Assembly: GCA_047967505.1 (NCBI GenBank) | Contig: CM106539.1 | DNA from: Dipteris shenzhenensis | Taxonomy: Eukaryota > Polypodiophyta > Polypodiopsida > Gleicheniales | Strand: one strand, 5' to 3' | DNA: 64,000 nucleotides | In this document: positions 8,578 to 19,665 of the stretch, one piece after another | Layout: every line of letters starts with the position of its first letter | How positions within the stretch are numbered: position 1 is the stretch's first letter | Notes under the pieces: model-generated | Databases searched by the model: none | Told to the model about the DNA's origin: nothing | What the model saw: only the letters and a program-made list of their open reading frames with translations | Position numbers and translations under genes: made by a program

Positions 8578-11115
8578 ATGGTGGTCTTCCATCTGATCAA
8601 TCCGTTACCTGTTGGGGATGAGGCTGTGCAGTCTTGGCTGACACGAGCTCGTCTGGTGGAGTTCGCGGGTTTGCCATGGGCTACGACACCAGTTCATCCA
8701 TTGGCGCAAGATATCTTGGCGCAGCTTGCACGCGGGCGCAAGGTCGTGGTGTATGGCAAAACTTTCACCTTATGCAAGGAGCTGGTAGCGGCCCGTTTGC
8801 ACTTGCCGGTGGATGGCCCATGCAAAGTCACGAAGCTTACCAGCAGTGCCATGGAGGCAGCTCTCGGCGCAGGTTGCAAGGGGGAGTATAATATGAAGAA
8901 GCTGGATGCTTCGACGAAGATATGCTACAAGTTTATTGCAGAGGCACTCTGGCAGAAGGTGAAAGCAGAGTTACTGGGACAGACCCAGTTTACCTATTTC
9001 CAGAGGGCGGAGCAAGGGAAACCGGTTCCCTGGGCGAAGCTGCTGGCGGACAGAATTCTGGAGGTGGCCAAGAAGCTCTTGAAGCCCACGGCAACATCCC
9101 GGATGGGGCAGGTCTTATTCTTTTTGTTCGGACCAGATGCGGAACCGGTCATCCCAGGATCATATGTGGAGGTGGAGGAGTCCACAGACGAGGGTTCGGA
9201 CAAGGAGTCCAAGGAGGTGGAACCAGCGCGATCAACAACGGAGGGAGTTCTGACGCTGATGCCAAGGAACCAGGTGACTCCGGTAGTACCTGCGGTGGAG
9301 GTTCCGGCGGTAGTACCTGCGGTGGTGGTTCCGGCCGAAGTTCCACAGGGCAGCCAGCGGAGTAGGCCAGCGGTTCCGGCAGAAGTTCCACAGGGCAGCC
9401 AGCGGAGTAGGCCAGCGGTTCCGGCAGAAGTTCCACAGGGTAGCCAGAGGAGTAGGCCAGCGGTCTCAGCAACATCGAGCCGCATGGCCAGTTTATTGAA
9501 ACGAAAGTTGGCTCTCGCGCCGGAAGGAGGCATGTTGAAGAAAACCCGCCCGGAAGCGGAGGCCTTGCAAGGGGAAAGCTCAGTCCACACTCGGGAGGAC
9601 AGTTCGGGGAGACAGGCAGGTCAGGAGGAAGCCCGTGTAGTCCCAAGGGGGAGTGGTGAGCTGCAGCTATCTCCGCCGGTGGAGACCTATGATCTGGTCA
9701 CGGCACGACGGTTGGCGGAGCGCTTGCTCCAATGTTTTCAGAAGGGGCAGCTGGAGGAGAATGAGGCGAGGTTGCGCCAGGAAAATGCCAGGCTGCTCGA
9801 ACGCAATCAACAGCTGCAGGAGCAGTTGGTATGACTCCAACAGGTGGATGGACGGCGACAGCAGGATATGGAGGAAGCAAGGACGGCGATTGTCGCCCAA
9901 ACTCATGAACACCTGCGGCTGACGGAACAATTGACGGAGAAGGCTACAACTGCGACCGCCAGGGTGCAGTTGTTGGAAGCGGAAGTGATGGCGTACCGGC
10001 AACCCTCTAGCTCTACACGCATGCTGGACGAGGCACTTTTGTTGGATTTATCGGAAGCCTTCGTCGCAGAGATGCAGGGTATTTTTCTTGATCATCAACA
10101 TCAATTGCGAGTAGAGCTGGAGCGGGCTTGCAGGCCTCTCGACCGACGGTTGGCCCGGAGGGATGAGGATGATCCGGCGGGAGGGGGCGCAGGAACAGCT
10201 TTTTTACCACCAGCACCGGTGACGGAAACTGCGGCACAACCGGAGGGTGGAAGTTCTACATCGGCAAATAATCTCGGGAAGCAGACAGCGGCGGGACCGG
10301 TGGATTCTGCCGAAGGCTATGTCAAACGGATCGCCGAGCTGGAAGAAGCCCTCCGAAGAGCGAAGGCCAGAGGAAAAAGACCCGAGACCGCGATGATGCC
10401 ACGACCCCGAGCAGACGCAGCAGCCGCTTTTGTGGCAGCTTTTCCGGAGCCAGCGGACGGGGAGTCCTTGGACGCCAGGCACTTTTTGCAGCTGAAAGAA
10501 CACGTCGCGGTGGTGCAACAGCAGTGTGACGATGCAAGATCTCAGCTGTTGGCACTCAAGCTCGCCCGGAAAGAAGAGCACCAGCAACATGAAGTTGAGG
10601 TGAAGAGCCTCATGGCCGATTTGCTGCAGCTCCGAGCTACTACGCCAGACCCCTCAACAGGTGCCCAAACCAAGGAATTGGGGCGGGTAATGAAACGACT
10701 GGATAGTGTGGCGAAGAAAGCAGATCGCACTATGCGGGTAACCGATCTCGAACTCGCTTTATCTGCAAAGACCCGACTGCATGCAGAGGAGCTACAACAG
10801 CTGCGGAGAATGAGTCATGTTGAGAGAGCAGCTATGTTGGTTGACCTGCGGACGGCATGCCGCTATATTCATCGGATGGCGGCAGTAGCTCAGCAGGCGG
10901 GGGCGGCGGCACCACCTTTCTATGGACAGCTCCAAATTTTTGTGGATGCCCATGCTCTCAACCCGCAGCAGCTACCTTTACTTCGACTGGCGCAAGCGGC
11001 TCCGGCAGTACCAGTACCGGCGCCGGCGGCTCCAGCAGTTCCAGCAGTTCCGGTGGCAGCGGCAGCAGCGGCGGCGGCGGACGATGACGGTGGCGACGTC
11101 GAGGATGAACCGTAG
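8578..11115 (+). pseudogene. Extra ORF of the Ty3 element (coiled-coil protein), one in-frame stop
   Basis: From the ATG at 8578 the frame runs to a TGA at 9832-9834, then continues in the same frame to a TAG at 11113. The N-terminal third is a globular region (for example ARLVEFAGLPWATTPVHPLA) of unknown family. A 15-residue tandem repeat around VPAEVPQGSQRSRPA occurs three times (about 9334-9470, 45-bp period). Next comes a long heptad-rich coiled coil (LEENEARLRQENARLLERN) that spans the stop, then helical and Ala/Pro-rich C-terminal parts. The base context CTCCAA after TGA and the uninterrupted coiled coil suggest a CGA to TGA change or readthrough. Lying between integrase and 3' LTR, it occupies the envelope-like or accessory ORF position. 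GC content is much higher than in the surrounding element. Confidence 0.7.
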
Positions 11116-11172
11116 CGGAGAACCGGTGGGTTCGGATGCGGATCCAGAATCCGATTCCCCGGGAGTGCCAAG

Positions 11173-11643
11173 TGTTAGGGGCAAAAGCAGCAACAGTAAA
11201 GAGGAGCTAGGGGGGGAGTCCTTAGATCATTAGTCCTTAGATTATTATTAATACGTTGTATCTAGTTTATTAATGAGATATGAAAAGACGGAAGTTCTAG
11301 GGGCAGGCGGAGAATTGAATAGGCACGGCAACCGTGAAGGAGTTATGTGTGCCGGTTAGATAAGAGAGGAGAGAGCGATCATTCAGAGAGATCAATTGAG
11401 GCTCATTGATGAGGATCGGAGCAAGGATCAGTGCTATGTATCAGAGAGTACGGTGTTGTACTGCTCGGAGAAATGTTATACAGAGATTCTATTGCATCTG
11501 CCTTATTGTTTTATCATGAATGATTCTGTCGATCACTGTTCTACTCTATGAATTTTCATACGCAGTTCTGAAGTACGATTACGCATGTAAATCTGTCGCA
11601 GTAGTGCGTTTCGAGTTAGTCTTCAGAGTAGAGAGGGCTAACA
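11173..11643 (+). repeat. Complete 3' LTR of the Ty3 element
   Basis: 471 bp with terminal TGTTAG/CTAACA inverted ends, followed directly by the CTTCA target duplication (11644-11648). Confidence 0.88.
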
Positions 11644-14049
11644 CTTCATTTCGCATAAAGAACCGAAATTGAAGAGGCTTTGAGTGTCCCACTAAAGAAT
11701 CTTTCCCATCGCATAGGCATCCATCAACATAGCTCTTGAAATCAGGGACTTCCGTTACCAAAAATGGCGTTGGAGAAGACTCCTCACATTGTCTAAAAGT
11801 ATCCATGAGATGTGCAAATGTCAATGTTTGGCTAGTTCTTAACCTCTCTGAAAACCTGCTAAACATTGCATCAATATCCTCATGTGTATGCCCAACCATC
11901 AAGAATCCCAATTGAATTGACTTGAAAATCCCTCGAGCAACAAGTAATGATAGGTATGCAAACAAGTACCTATTCTTGTTTTCAGAACCACAATTATCCA
12001 ACTGCAACAATAGGTGTTCGGGTAGTTTCTTATAAGGATTTTCTTGATGGGAACTTCCAAGTCCAAGGTCTTTGAATGTTCCACCCACTGCCCCAAGATG
12101 AAGTTGTTGCTTGCCATTAGAAACATAGTGAGAATCCAATGCTTCTCTTGAGGTTAGTGCATTTAGCAGAGCATTGTCAGACCTTGGCATCCCATCATGT
12201 ACCAAATCTCCAAGTGCATGGTTATCAAATCTTTCAAGATTTCTCAAACACAAAGCCAATGAACCAATTGTGAAGTTAGGATCCGACGGCCACAAGGATA
12301 AAGAAAAATGACCATAACGTCCTTGACCATGTCCATGTGTGATCATGCCAGTCAAAGCCACTGGGAGCTGAAAGGATTTGTCTGTGTCCTTTGAACGATT
12401 GCGTAATCTAGGGATGGCTGTCTTCTTTTGGTCCATCTTATCATGGATAATGCACAAGTATGTCTGAGGATACATTTCAGAAAATCTGCGCCAAGTGTAG
12501 TACACATTTCTACAACTTTTTTGTTGTAACATGTGCTTTCTTCTATCTTCCATCAACTTATTACGTTCATTTTGGCATTTTGTCGCTGCAAGCTGAGCCT
12601 TGATTGCACTACATAAACCACACTTAGAGAATTCACTTGTTTTTGACAAAGTTACATGCTTGAATTCAGAGTTCCATATGCGGTTGAATGTGGAAGTTGA
12701 CATCTCCTTACAACCCAAACTATGCTTTAATTGCATGTTAACTTCATAGAGAATATCAACCTGCTTGTATATATCCGGTATCACCAACTGTGTTTCCCTT
12801 GATCCATCCTGAAGTGTTCTACTTTTGTGTGGCATACGCTCAGAATTGTTATCCACAAAATCTTGGATTATGGCTCTACCCAGTTCTGTGTGGTCCCAAC
12901 CTCTCCGCACGATTCCTTTATTACCATGTATGCACCTTCGTATACCAATTTCAAATTGCTCCCTGTATCGATAAAATGTTGTTTTTGGAATACCATGCAT
13001 TTCATACCATGCTCTACAACAAACTTGAATACCATTCAATGAAAAGACATATTTAAACTGCCCATTGTCATCTTTTCGACAAGCAACCCCAAGAGTGTCA
13101 TATACATAATTGGTGCGAGCCTCCAAACTTTGGCCCCAATACTCTATGCGTAATTTGGATATCATTTGACGATCGGCAAATTGACAACAATTTTGTTTAC
13201 AACAATCAATCATAGATACTTTTATGATTGCATCCCTTGTGAGTCTAGATGATGCTAATGGCATGCCATGTTTTTTAGCTTTTCTCTTTATCATGCAGTA
13301 ACGCCTCTTTTTTGTGGATTTTTCCATTGGGTCCTCATCTTCCATGTGCTTTTTCCCAAAACCACTTGAAGAATTCATGGTGTCATCGATTCTTAATGAA
13401 GTTCCATCTAAAAAGGTTATTTGTGCAATGGGCCATTTGATTAAGTGGATGGTATCGATGCCTGATACATCATTGTGATACTTTTCAATTCCCACACCTA
13501 GATTACCTTCACCAAGCATCTCAAAATTTATAGGTTCAAATGGGTAGACATATAAAACAACACCCTCTGCAATGCTCTTGGTTTTCTGCTCATCCCATAT
13601 TAAGACTTTCTTGTCCTTCCATGATTCTCGAATGGAAAACTCATCATATTCACATAGAGGTTCAACGTCAATGGTATCTAATGTTATATCATTCATTGGT
13701 ACAATAGCTTCATTGACATTGTCCACACAACTCATTGATCGTGCTTTCCAACGAACAACACTACCCAAAGCCTCATAGACTAAGAATGCATCCATTGTAG
13801 GAAATGGAAGAAGTGCACTTTCATCCATACAAATATCGATCGCCACCGATACATTGTTTTCTCCCAAGGGCACACCTTGGCACATGTCATCATGTGATGT
13901 AGAGAATATTGTCCCAATGGCAACAATCTTTCCACTGACAAGCAAGTTGACTTTAACCCCCACTTTCAATGTCGCATCTGCATAGTAAATAGCATTTGTT
14001 ATAGTTCAATATTGATATCTAATGGTGTGACTTAGGATGAAAATACTTT

Positions 14050-14775
14050 ACAAGATTTCATTGCAAGACCAAATCTTCCTAAACCTTGGTGCTTTGAATT
14101 TTAGGCAGCAAAATTTGGCTACATGGCCAAATCTTCACAGACCATGGTGCTTTGAAAGGGAGATAGCAAGATTTGTCCACACAACCAAATCTCCCGAGAT
14201 GCTGGTGCTTTCAAGAAGCCATAAAGATTTATGCACACATCCAAATCTACTTAGACCTTGGTTCTTTGAAAGAAGCCCACAAGATTTGGCCACATGGCCA
14301 AATCTCCTAAGACACTAGCGCTTTGAAAGAAGCAATAACATTTGGCCACACGGCCAAATCTGCTCAAACCTTGGTGCTTTCAAAGAAGCTAGCAAGATTT
14401 GGATGCACAGCCAAATCCTTCGAGACCTCCGTGACTTCTTTCAAAGCACTGAGAAGATTTGGTTGTGGCGTTCTTTCAAACTTGGGGAGATTTGGTCGTG
14501 TGGCCAAATCTTGCAGGCTTCTTTCAAAGCACTAGGGTATGGAGAGTTTTGGCTGTGCAACCTCCTCTTGCATGCTTCTTTCAAATCACCAGGTTCTGGG
14601 AGATTTGGCCATGTGGCCAAATCTTTCAAAGCATTAGGGTTTGGGAAGATTTTGCCGTGCTGCCAAATGTTGCTAGCTTCTTTCAAATCACTAGGAAGAT
14701 TTGGCCACATGGCCAAATCTTATTTGAAATCACTAGGAAGATTTGGCCACATGGACAAATCTTCAAACGTTAAAT
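14050..14775. repeat. Palindrome-bearing tandem repeat array (left)
   Basis: Units of about 60-65 bp alternate GATTTGGCCNNNNGGCCAAATC, an inverted repeat with 9-10 bp arms, with a GGTGCTTTGAAAGAAGC-type spacer. The spacer flips strand at about 14430, so the array is internally head-to-head. Confidence 0.8.
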
Positions 14776-15355
14776 TTAAAAATTGAAGATCCAGATTTTA
14801 AAATTTAAAATTTAAAGTTTAAAATTCAAAATTCAAAATTTAAAATAAAAAATTCAAATTTCAAGTTTCAAGTTTCAAATTTTGAAATTCAAATGTAGAG
14901 ATCCTACTTTCAAAAAAATCGTACATGCTTTTCATGCTTTTCATGATTCATGCTATTACACTTTAAAATCATACTATTACTTTAAAAGCAAACTAGAAAA
15001 TCTAAAACTATTAAAAAACCAAAACTTTAAAAGGCAAAGCTAAACAAGCCTTTTAAACCAAGCATAAAAAGTAAACCTATGAGAAAGAATTGAATTCGTC
15101 TTCATGGGGAATCAAGTGCTAGGCTCACCTTGTTCTCTCCCTTCCTAGATCTCCCAATGTGTACCTAGGGTGGTTTGAGAGCTTTAGGACAACGTCTTAG
15201 ATGGGGTAGTTCTTGGAAAACACTCCTCCACCCTTGCTTAGCTAATTGCAAGCAAAAAAGTTCAAAACTATGTCAAAATAAGAGGTCCCGGGAGGTTCCC
15301 CATCCGAGTTTTGTTCTAGCAATGTGTACTTAACTATGTAGGTTTTAAAATTCCA

Positions 15356-16200
15356 TTACCAATTCAACTCTCCATAGATTCCACACACAATAGTTGGATT
15401 AGAAAGAGGTCTTTTTTTTTTTTTTTTTTTTGGTTGTTGTTGTTGTTGTTGCTCTTCATGCTTTTGGGGGGATTGCTCCCTTCCCCCCAAACCATGCTTT
15501 TTTGGGGGGATTGCTTCTTCCCCCCATTTTGGGAGATTTCCTCCTTTCCCTCCACCTTCATCGTCTCCTTCTTCCTCGTTGTCGTCGCTCCTCCTCCTCC
15601 TCCTCTTCATCCCCGTCATGGCTCCCTCTTCCTCCTCGTCGTCGGCTTCTGCTGCTCCACCGTGGCGCCTTCCCGCCCTCCTTCTTCCTCGTCGTCGTCC
15701 TCGTCCTCCGCTCCCTCTCTTCATCCCCGTCGTGGCTACTGCTGGCTCCCTCTTCCTCCTCGTCGTCGGCTTCTGCTGCTCCACCGCAGCGACTTCCCGC
15801 CCTCCTTCTTCCTCGTCGTCGTCGCTGCTTCGCCTTCCCTGTACCGTCCTCATCTTCCTCGTCGTCGTCGCTGCTTCACCTTCCCTGTACCGTCGTCGCT
15901 GCTTCGCCTTCCCATCGCGGTTTCTGGTCCTCCTTCCTTCATCACTGCAACCCCTTCCCGTCGCGGCTTCTGCTCCTCCTTCCTTCCGTCGTGGTTTCAG
16001 CTCCTCCTTCCTTCATCGCCCTTGACGCCTTTTTTCTTCCTTCTTCCTCCTGGTGCTTGGTTTCTGCTTCTCCTACCATCAGAGCCCTCGTCCTCCTTCC
16101 TTCCTCGTTCCGTCCATCTTCTTCCTCCTCGCCCACACCGGTAGAATTACTCCAGCAAGAAAGACAACTTCTACAATTGCTACAGCTACTCTCTCTTTAG
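15356..16200. repeat. CT/TCG-rich low-complexity block
   Basis: Short CTCCTC, TCGTCGTC and TTCCTCC tracts with local 120-150 bp duplications keep several frames open on both strands. A poly-T run of about 21 lies at 15412-15431. Codon pattern and product (poly-Ser/Leu or poly-Glu/Arg) follow from the simple repeat, so no gene is called. Confidence 0.75.
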
Positions 16201-16544
16201 CTCCTACGATGGCTACTCAATCATTCAAGTAAGAAAACGAAAGAAATCGAAAGTGTACCTAATTCTTGCATGTTCTCCATTTTCTCCATTTCGGAACACC
16301 ACGATTTGAAAGAAAGAGTCTTGTAAAAGTAGGAATCTCGAAGTGTGATTTGAAAGTAGGGTCTTTAGTATATGATTTCACTTACATATCTTCAAATTTG
16401 AAATTTGAATTCTGTATCTAAGATTTTGAATTTTGAATTTTGAATTTTGAATTTTGAATTTTAAATTTTGAATTTTGAATCTAAGATTTTGAAATTTTCA
16501 GATTTGAAATTTGAATCTTAAGATTTGAATTTTAAATTTTAAAT

Positions 16545-17346
16545 GGGGAGATTTGGCCATGCGGCCAAATCTTCTGGCTTCTTTCAAAACATACAACATT
16601 TGGCCGTACAGCCAAATCTCCCTAGATCTTGGTGATTTCAAAGAAGCTATAAAGATTTGGCATCACAACTAAATCTTCCTAAACCTTGCTGCTTTGAAAA
16701 GATTTGGCCACACAACCAAATCTTCCTCGACACTCGTGATTAGAAAGAAAATAGCAAGATTTGGCCGCATGGCCAAATCTCCCTCGACCCTCGTGATTAG
16801 AAGAAGCTAGTAAGATTTGGCCACACAACCAAATCTTCCTCGACACTCGTGATTAGAAAGAAGATAGTAAGATTTGGCCGCATGGCCAAATCTCCCTCGA
16901 CCCTCGTGATTAGAAGAAGCTAGTAAGATTTGGCCGCATGGCCAAATCTCCTTAGACCCAGGTGATTTAAAAGAAGCTAGAAAGATTTGGCATCACAACC
17001 AAATCTCCTCAAATCCTGTTGCTTTCAAAAGATTTGGCCGCATGGCCAAATCTCCCTAGACCCTTGTGATTAGAAAAAAGCTAGCAAGATTTGGCCGCAC
17101 AGTCAAATTTCCCTAAACCCTCGTGACTTATAAAAAGCTAGAAAGATTTCGCATCGTAGCCAAATCTCCCCAAACCTTAGTGCTTTGAAATGATTTGGCT
17201 GAATAGCCAAATCTTCTTAAACTTGGTGCTTTGAAAAGATTTCGTTGCACAGCCAAATCTCCCCAAACCTGGTGCTTTGAAAAGATTTGGCTGCATGGCC
17301 AAATCTCCCCAAACCTGGTGCTTTGAAAAGATTTGGCTACATGGAA
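16545..17346. repeat. Palindrome-bearing tandem repeat array (right)
   Basis: The same family as 14050-14775; about 13 units carry GATTTGGCCGCATGGCCAAATC and a spacer such as CCCTCGTGATTAGAAGAAGC. The outer edge continues into ACACCTATTTCATTAATTTT (about 17346-17365), which recurs inverted at the edge of the array near 46215. Confidence 0.82.
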
Positions 17347-17690
17347 CACCTATTTCATTAATTTTGGACTCTTGCACTGTCCAAATTCATTTTGTGAGAT
17401 AATTCTGGATAAAACATTTCAAAAAAAGAGGCTCTTATAAAACAAAACATTGAGTCAAAAAGGAAGATTTAAAAAAATCAAATTAGAAAAAATGACGTGA
17501 GATGTTAAAAATAGAGTACATCACATTGTTAAAAGAGACAAAAAAGTAAGATTTTAAAAAATCAAATTAGAAAAAATGGCGTGACATGTTATGAAAACTA
17601 GAGTACATTTCAAAAAGAGCACATCACATTTGTAAAGAAGTAGATCATATTACTCAAAGCCATATGGTGCCAAAAAACACCTTAATACAG
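17347..17690. other. AT-rich DNA, no gene
   Basis: A-rich stretches with two near-copies of an AAATCAAATTAGAAAAAATG segment (about 17475 and 17560). No coding frame of note. Confidence 0.5.
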
Positions 17691-17855
17691 TCTCTCTTAA
17701 CATCATCTTAACATCACATTTGTACAAGAAGTACTAGATCATATTACTCAAAGCCATATGGTGTCAAAAAACACCTTAATACAAGGCCATATGGTGTCAA
17801 AAAACACCTTAATACAAAGCCATATGGTGTCAAAAAACACCTTAATACAGTCTCT
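17690..17855. repeat. Short tandem repeat of about 34 bp
   Basis: The motif GCCATATGGTGTCAAAAAAC plus ACCTTAATACA is repeated from about 17662, with three tight copies at 17752-17850. Confidence 0.8.
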
Positions 17856-17866
17856 CTTATCTAAGT

Positions 17867-18319
17867 CTAGAAGATCTCATCATTGGTCTCTCTTATCTTC
17901 TCAACAACCCAATCCTTCACTGCCTCCACAGCTGTATCCTCAACATAATTACATGAGAAGAAGAAGTTTAAGCAATCACAAATTGTTTCTTTATAATTTC
18001 TCTGAGAGGCTCTTATTGTTCTCTCAGCATCCGCATCAAATCGCCCATGACGAGAGCTACGATAACGCAGGTTACTTAAGAAATCTAATAGATCTTGTCG
18101 TGCTTTTATCATACGTCTTAGAAGTCTTTCACTGTCTGCTATCTTGAGAGTCTCCTCCCTCTCTGCGTGCCTTTGTGCAGCAAATTCCTCTCTCTCCATG
18201 TGTGTCAAAGGAGAACCTTGTCGAATTCTGGCCTCTCTCTGTGCTCCTTGGTCAGCAATCCATTCTTTGAGATTGTTAATTCCGAACTCCACGTCTTCGA
18301 CAATGCCAAGGACATCCAT
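17867..18319 (-). CDS. Small coiled-coil hypothetical protein (150 aa)
   Basis: A 150-codon ATG-initiated minus-strand frame without stops. The product is charged and mostly helical, with an E/R-rich middle (THMEREEFAAQRHAEREE) and a cysteine pair near the C-terminus. I do not recognise a family. It lies inside the giant element between the foldback-like structure and the large ParB/methyltransferase/Ulp1-like gene, on the same strand as that gene. It could be an accessory protein of the element. Non-repetitive composition next to repeats on both sides supports a real gene. Confidence 0.5.
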   Translation of the reverse strand: MDVLGIVEDVEFGINNLKEWIADQGAQREARIRQGSPLTHMEREEFAAQRHAEREETLKIADSERLLRRMIKARQDLLDFLSNLRYRSSRHGRFDADAERTIRASQRNYKETICDCLNFFFSCNYVEDTAVEAVKDWVVEKIRETNDEIF

Positions 18320-18329
18320 GGGTGGGGAG

Positions 18330-19130
18330 ATGATAAAGAAAGGGAGATGGACTACGATGCAAGAAAGAAGAGAGTGTCTGCGGAGGAAGAACTAGGATAG
18401 AAGATTACTTGGTTATCAAGATGGATGAAAGAAGACTCTGAGAGTGTTTGCGGAAGGACTAGGATAGAAGAATACAAGTTAATGAGAAGCACTAGGATGC
18501 AAGAAAGAAGAGAGTGTCTGCAAAAGAACTATGATAGAAGAATACTTGGTTATCAGGATGGATGAAAGAAGACTCTGAGAGTGTTTGCGGAAGGACTAGG
18601 ATAGAAGAATACAAGAAGAATACAAGTTAATGTGAGAAGCACTAGGATGGATGAAAGAAGAGAGTGTTTGTGGAAGAACTAGGATAGAAGAATACTTGGT
18701 TATCAAGATGGATGAAAGAAGACTCTGAGAGTGTTTGGGGAAGGACTAGGATAGAAGAATACAAGTTACTCAGAAGGATACTTGGTTATCAGGATGGATG
18801 AAAGAAGACTCTGAGAGTGTTTGCGGAAGGACTAGGATAGAAGAATACAAGTTACTCAGAAGGACTAGGATGTAAGAAATAAGAGAGTGTTTGTGGAAAG
18901 ACTAGGATGGAAGAATACAAGTGCACTAAGGCACGATGTGTTCACTACGATAAGGATAAGGGTTGGAATAAAGTGAGTGGCACGATGTGTTCACTATGAT
19001 AAGGGTTGGAATAAAGCTAGTGGAGATTGAATGCTCTACTTTAAGTGAGTGGAGATGATAAGGATAAGGGTTGGAATAAAGTGAGAGAAGCATTGCGAAT
19101 GCTCTACTTTAAGTGAGTGGAGACTGTCCA
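18330..19130. repeat. Irregular tandem repeats with GA-rich and TAAGG-rich units
   Basis: GAAAGAAGACTCTGAGAGTG and GGACTAGGATAGAAGAATAC blocks recur about five times (18420-18920) with variable length. After these come copies of GATAAGGGTTGGAATAAAG and GAATGCTCTACTTTAAGTG (18940-19130). Confidence 0.75.
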
Positions 19131-19138
19131 ACTGAATA

Positions 19139-19575
19139 AAATTCTCATTACACAAGGATTTATTTCCAAATAATCACATCATCACACATTCATATCATAA
19201 AATTGTGTGCATGAAGAAATATATTACAAATATTACATCATCACATATTCATATCAAAATTCTCATCACACAAGGATTTATTTTCAAATAATCACATCAT
19301 CACACATTCATATCATAAAATTGTGTGCATGAAGAAATATATTACAAATATTACATCATCACATATTCATATCAAAATTCTCATCACACAAGGATTTATT
19401 TTCAAATAATCACATCATCACACATTCATATCATAAAATTGTGTGCATGAAATAAATATATTACAAATATTACATCATCAAATATTCATATCAGAATTCC
19501 CATCACACAAGGATTTATTTCCAAATAATCACATCATCACACATTCATATCATAAAATTGTGTGCATAAAGAAAT
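19139..19575. repeat. 120-bp AT-rich tandem repeat, about 3.6 copies
   Basis: Units begin near AATTCTCATCACACAAGG and contain AAATAATCACATCATCACAC and AAAATTGTGTGCATGAA. Copies are nearly identical, so the array is young. Confidence 0.88.
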
Positions 19576-19665
19576 TATATAAATATCATGATTATGCCAC
19601 TTAAGTAATAAGTCACAAATTGGTGTATAATCAACAAAAACTACAAACACAACATCATACATGCA

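Larger units (their letters stand above)
7717..11643 (+). mobile_element. Ty3/gypsy-derived LTR element, internally deleted, nested in the DUF7869 gene
   Basis: TSD CTTCA at 7712-7716 and 11644-11648 flanks an element starting TGTTAG and ending CTAACA. The 3' LTR is complete (11173-11643, 471 bp). The 5' LTR keeps only 339 bp (7717-8055) and is joined directly to the tail of a Ty3-type integrase, so the primer site, gag, protease, reverse transcriptase and most of integrase are gone. The retained parts are the integrase C-terminus and a long extra coding region before the 3' LTR. The 339 bp shared by the two LTRs show one substitution (C at 7859, T at 11315), so insertion is recent. It could only move with proteins supplied in trans. 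Confidence 0.88.
6825..13979 (-). pseudogene. DUF8039 + DUF7869 transposase-like gene, copy 1, split by a Ty3 insertion
   Basis: Coding parts are 13979-11644 and 7711-6825. Leaving out the Ty3 element and one copy of CTTCA joins them in frame to about 1,070 codons. The N-terminus (VPLGENNVSVAI...EALGSVVRW) resembles DUF8039, a domain of plant transposon proteins. The middle and C-terminal half resembles DUF7869, with the signatures HDKMDQK, LDNCGSENKN and GHTHEDIDAMF. It matches the intact copy at 41471-44941 along its length, with moderate divergence. An in-frame TGA at 6978-6980 lies near the C-terminus, where the intact copy has Arg, consistent with CGA to TGA decay. An acceptor-like TATGCAG at 13980 suggests a further 5' exon. 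Transcribed outward toward the left end of the giant element. Role inferred: transposase or transposase relative. Confidence 0.75.
14050..17346. mobile_element. Foldback-like structure with repeat-array arms
   Basis: Left arm: about 14050-14770, repeats of AAGATTTGGCCACATGGCC units. Right arm: 16545-17346, the same units mainly in opposite orientation to the inner left part. The inner edges mirror each other: array, then TTTAAAATTTAAAA-rich DNA (14770-14890 and 16385-16545), then GATCCTACTTTCAAA at about 14897 opposite its complement TTTGAAAGTAGGGTC near 16350. The centre (14900-16380) contains a CT-rich block and no convincing gene. This resembles foldback elements, whose long inverted ends are built of subrepeats. 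No target duplication was found, so a locally rearranged satellite is an alternative. Confidence 0.5.

Noticed and set aside
15356-16200. Overlapping frames of 150-250 codons on both strands
   Set aside because: TCG/CTC low-complexity repeats; no non-repetitive coding stretch.
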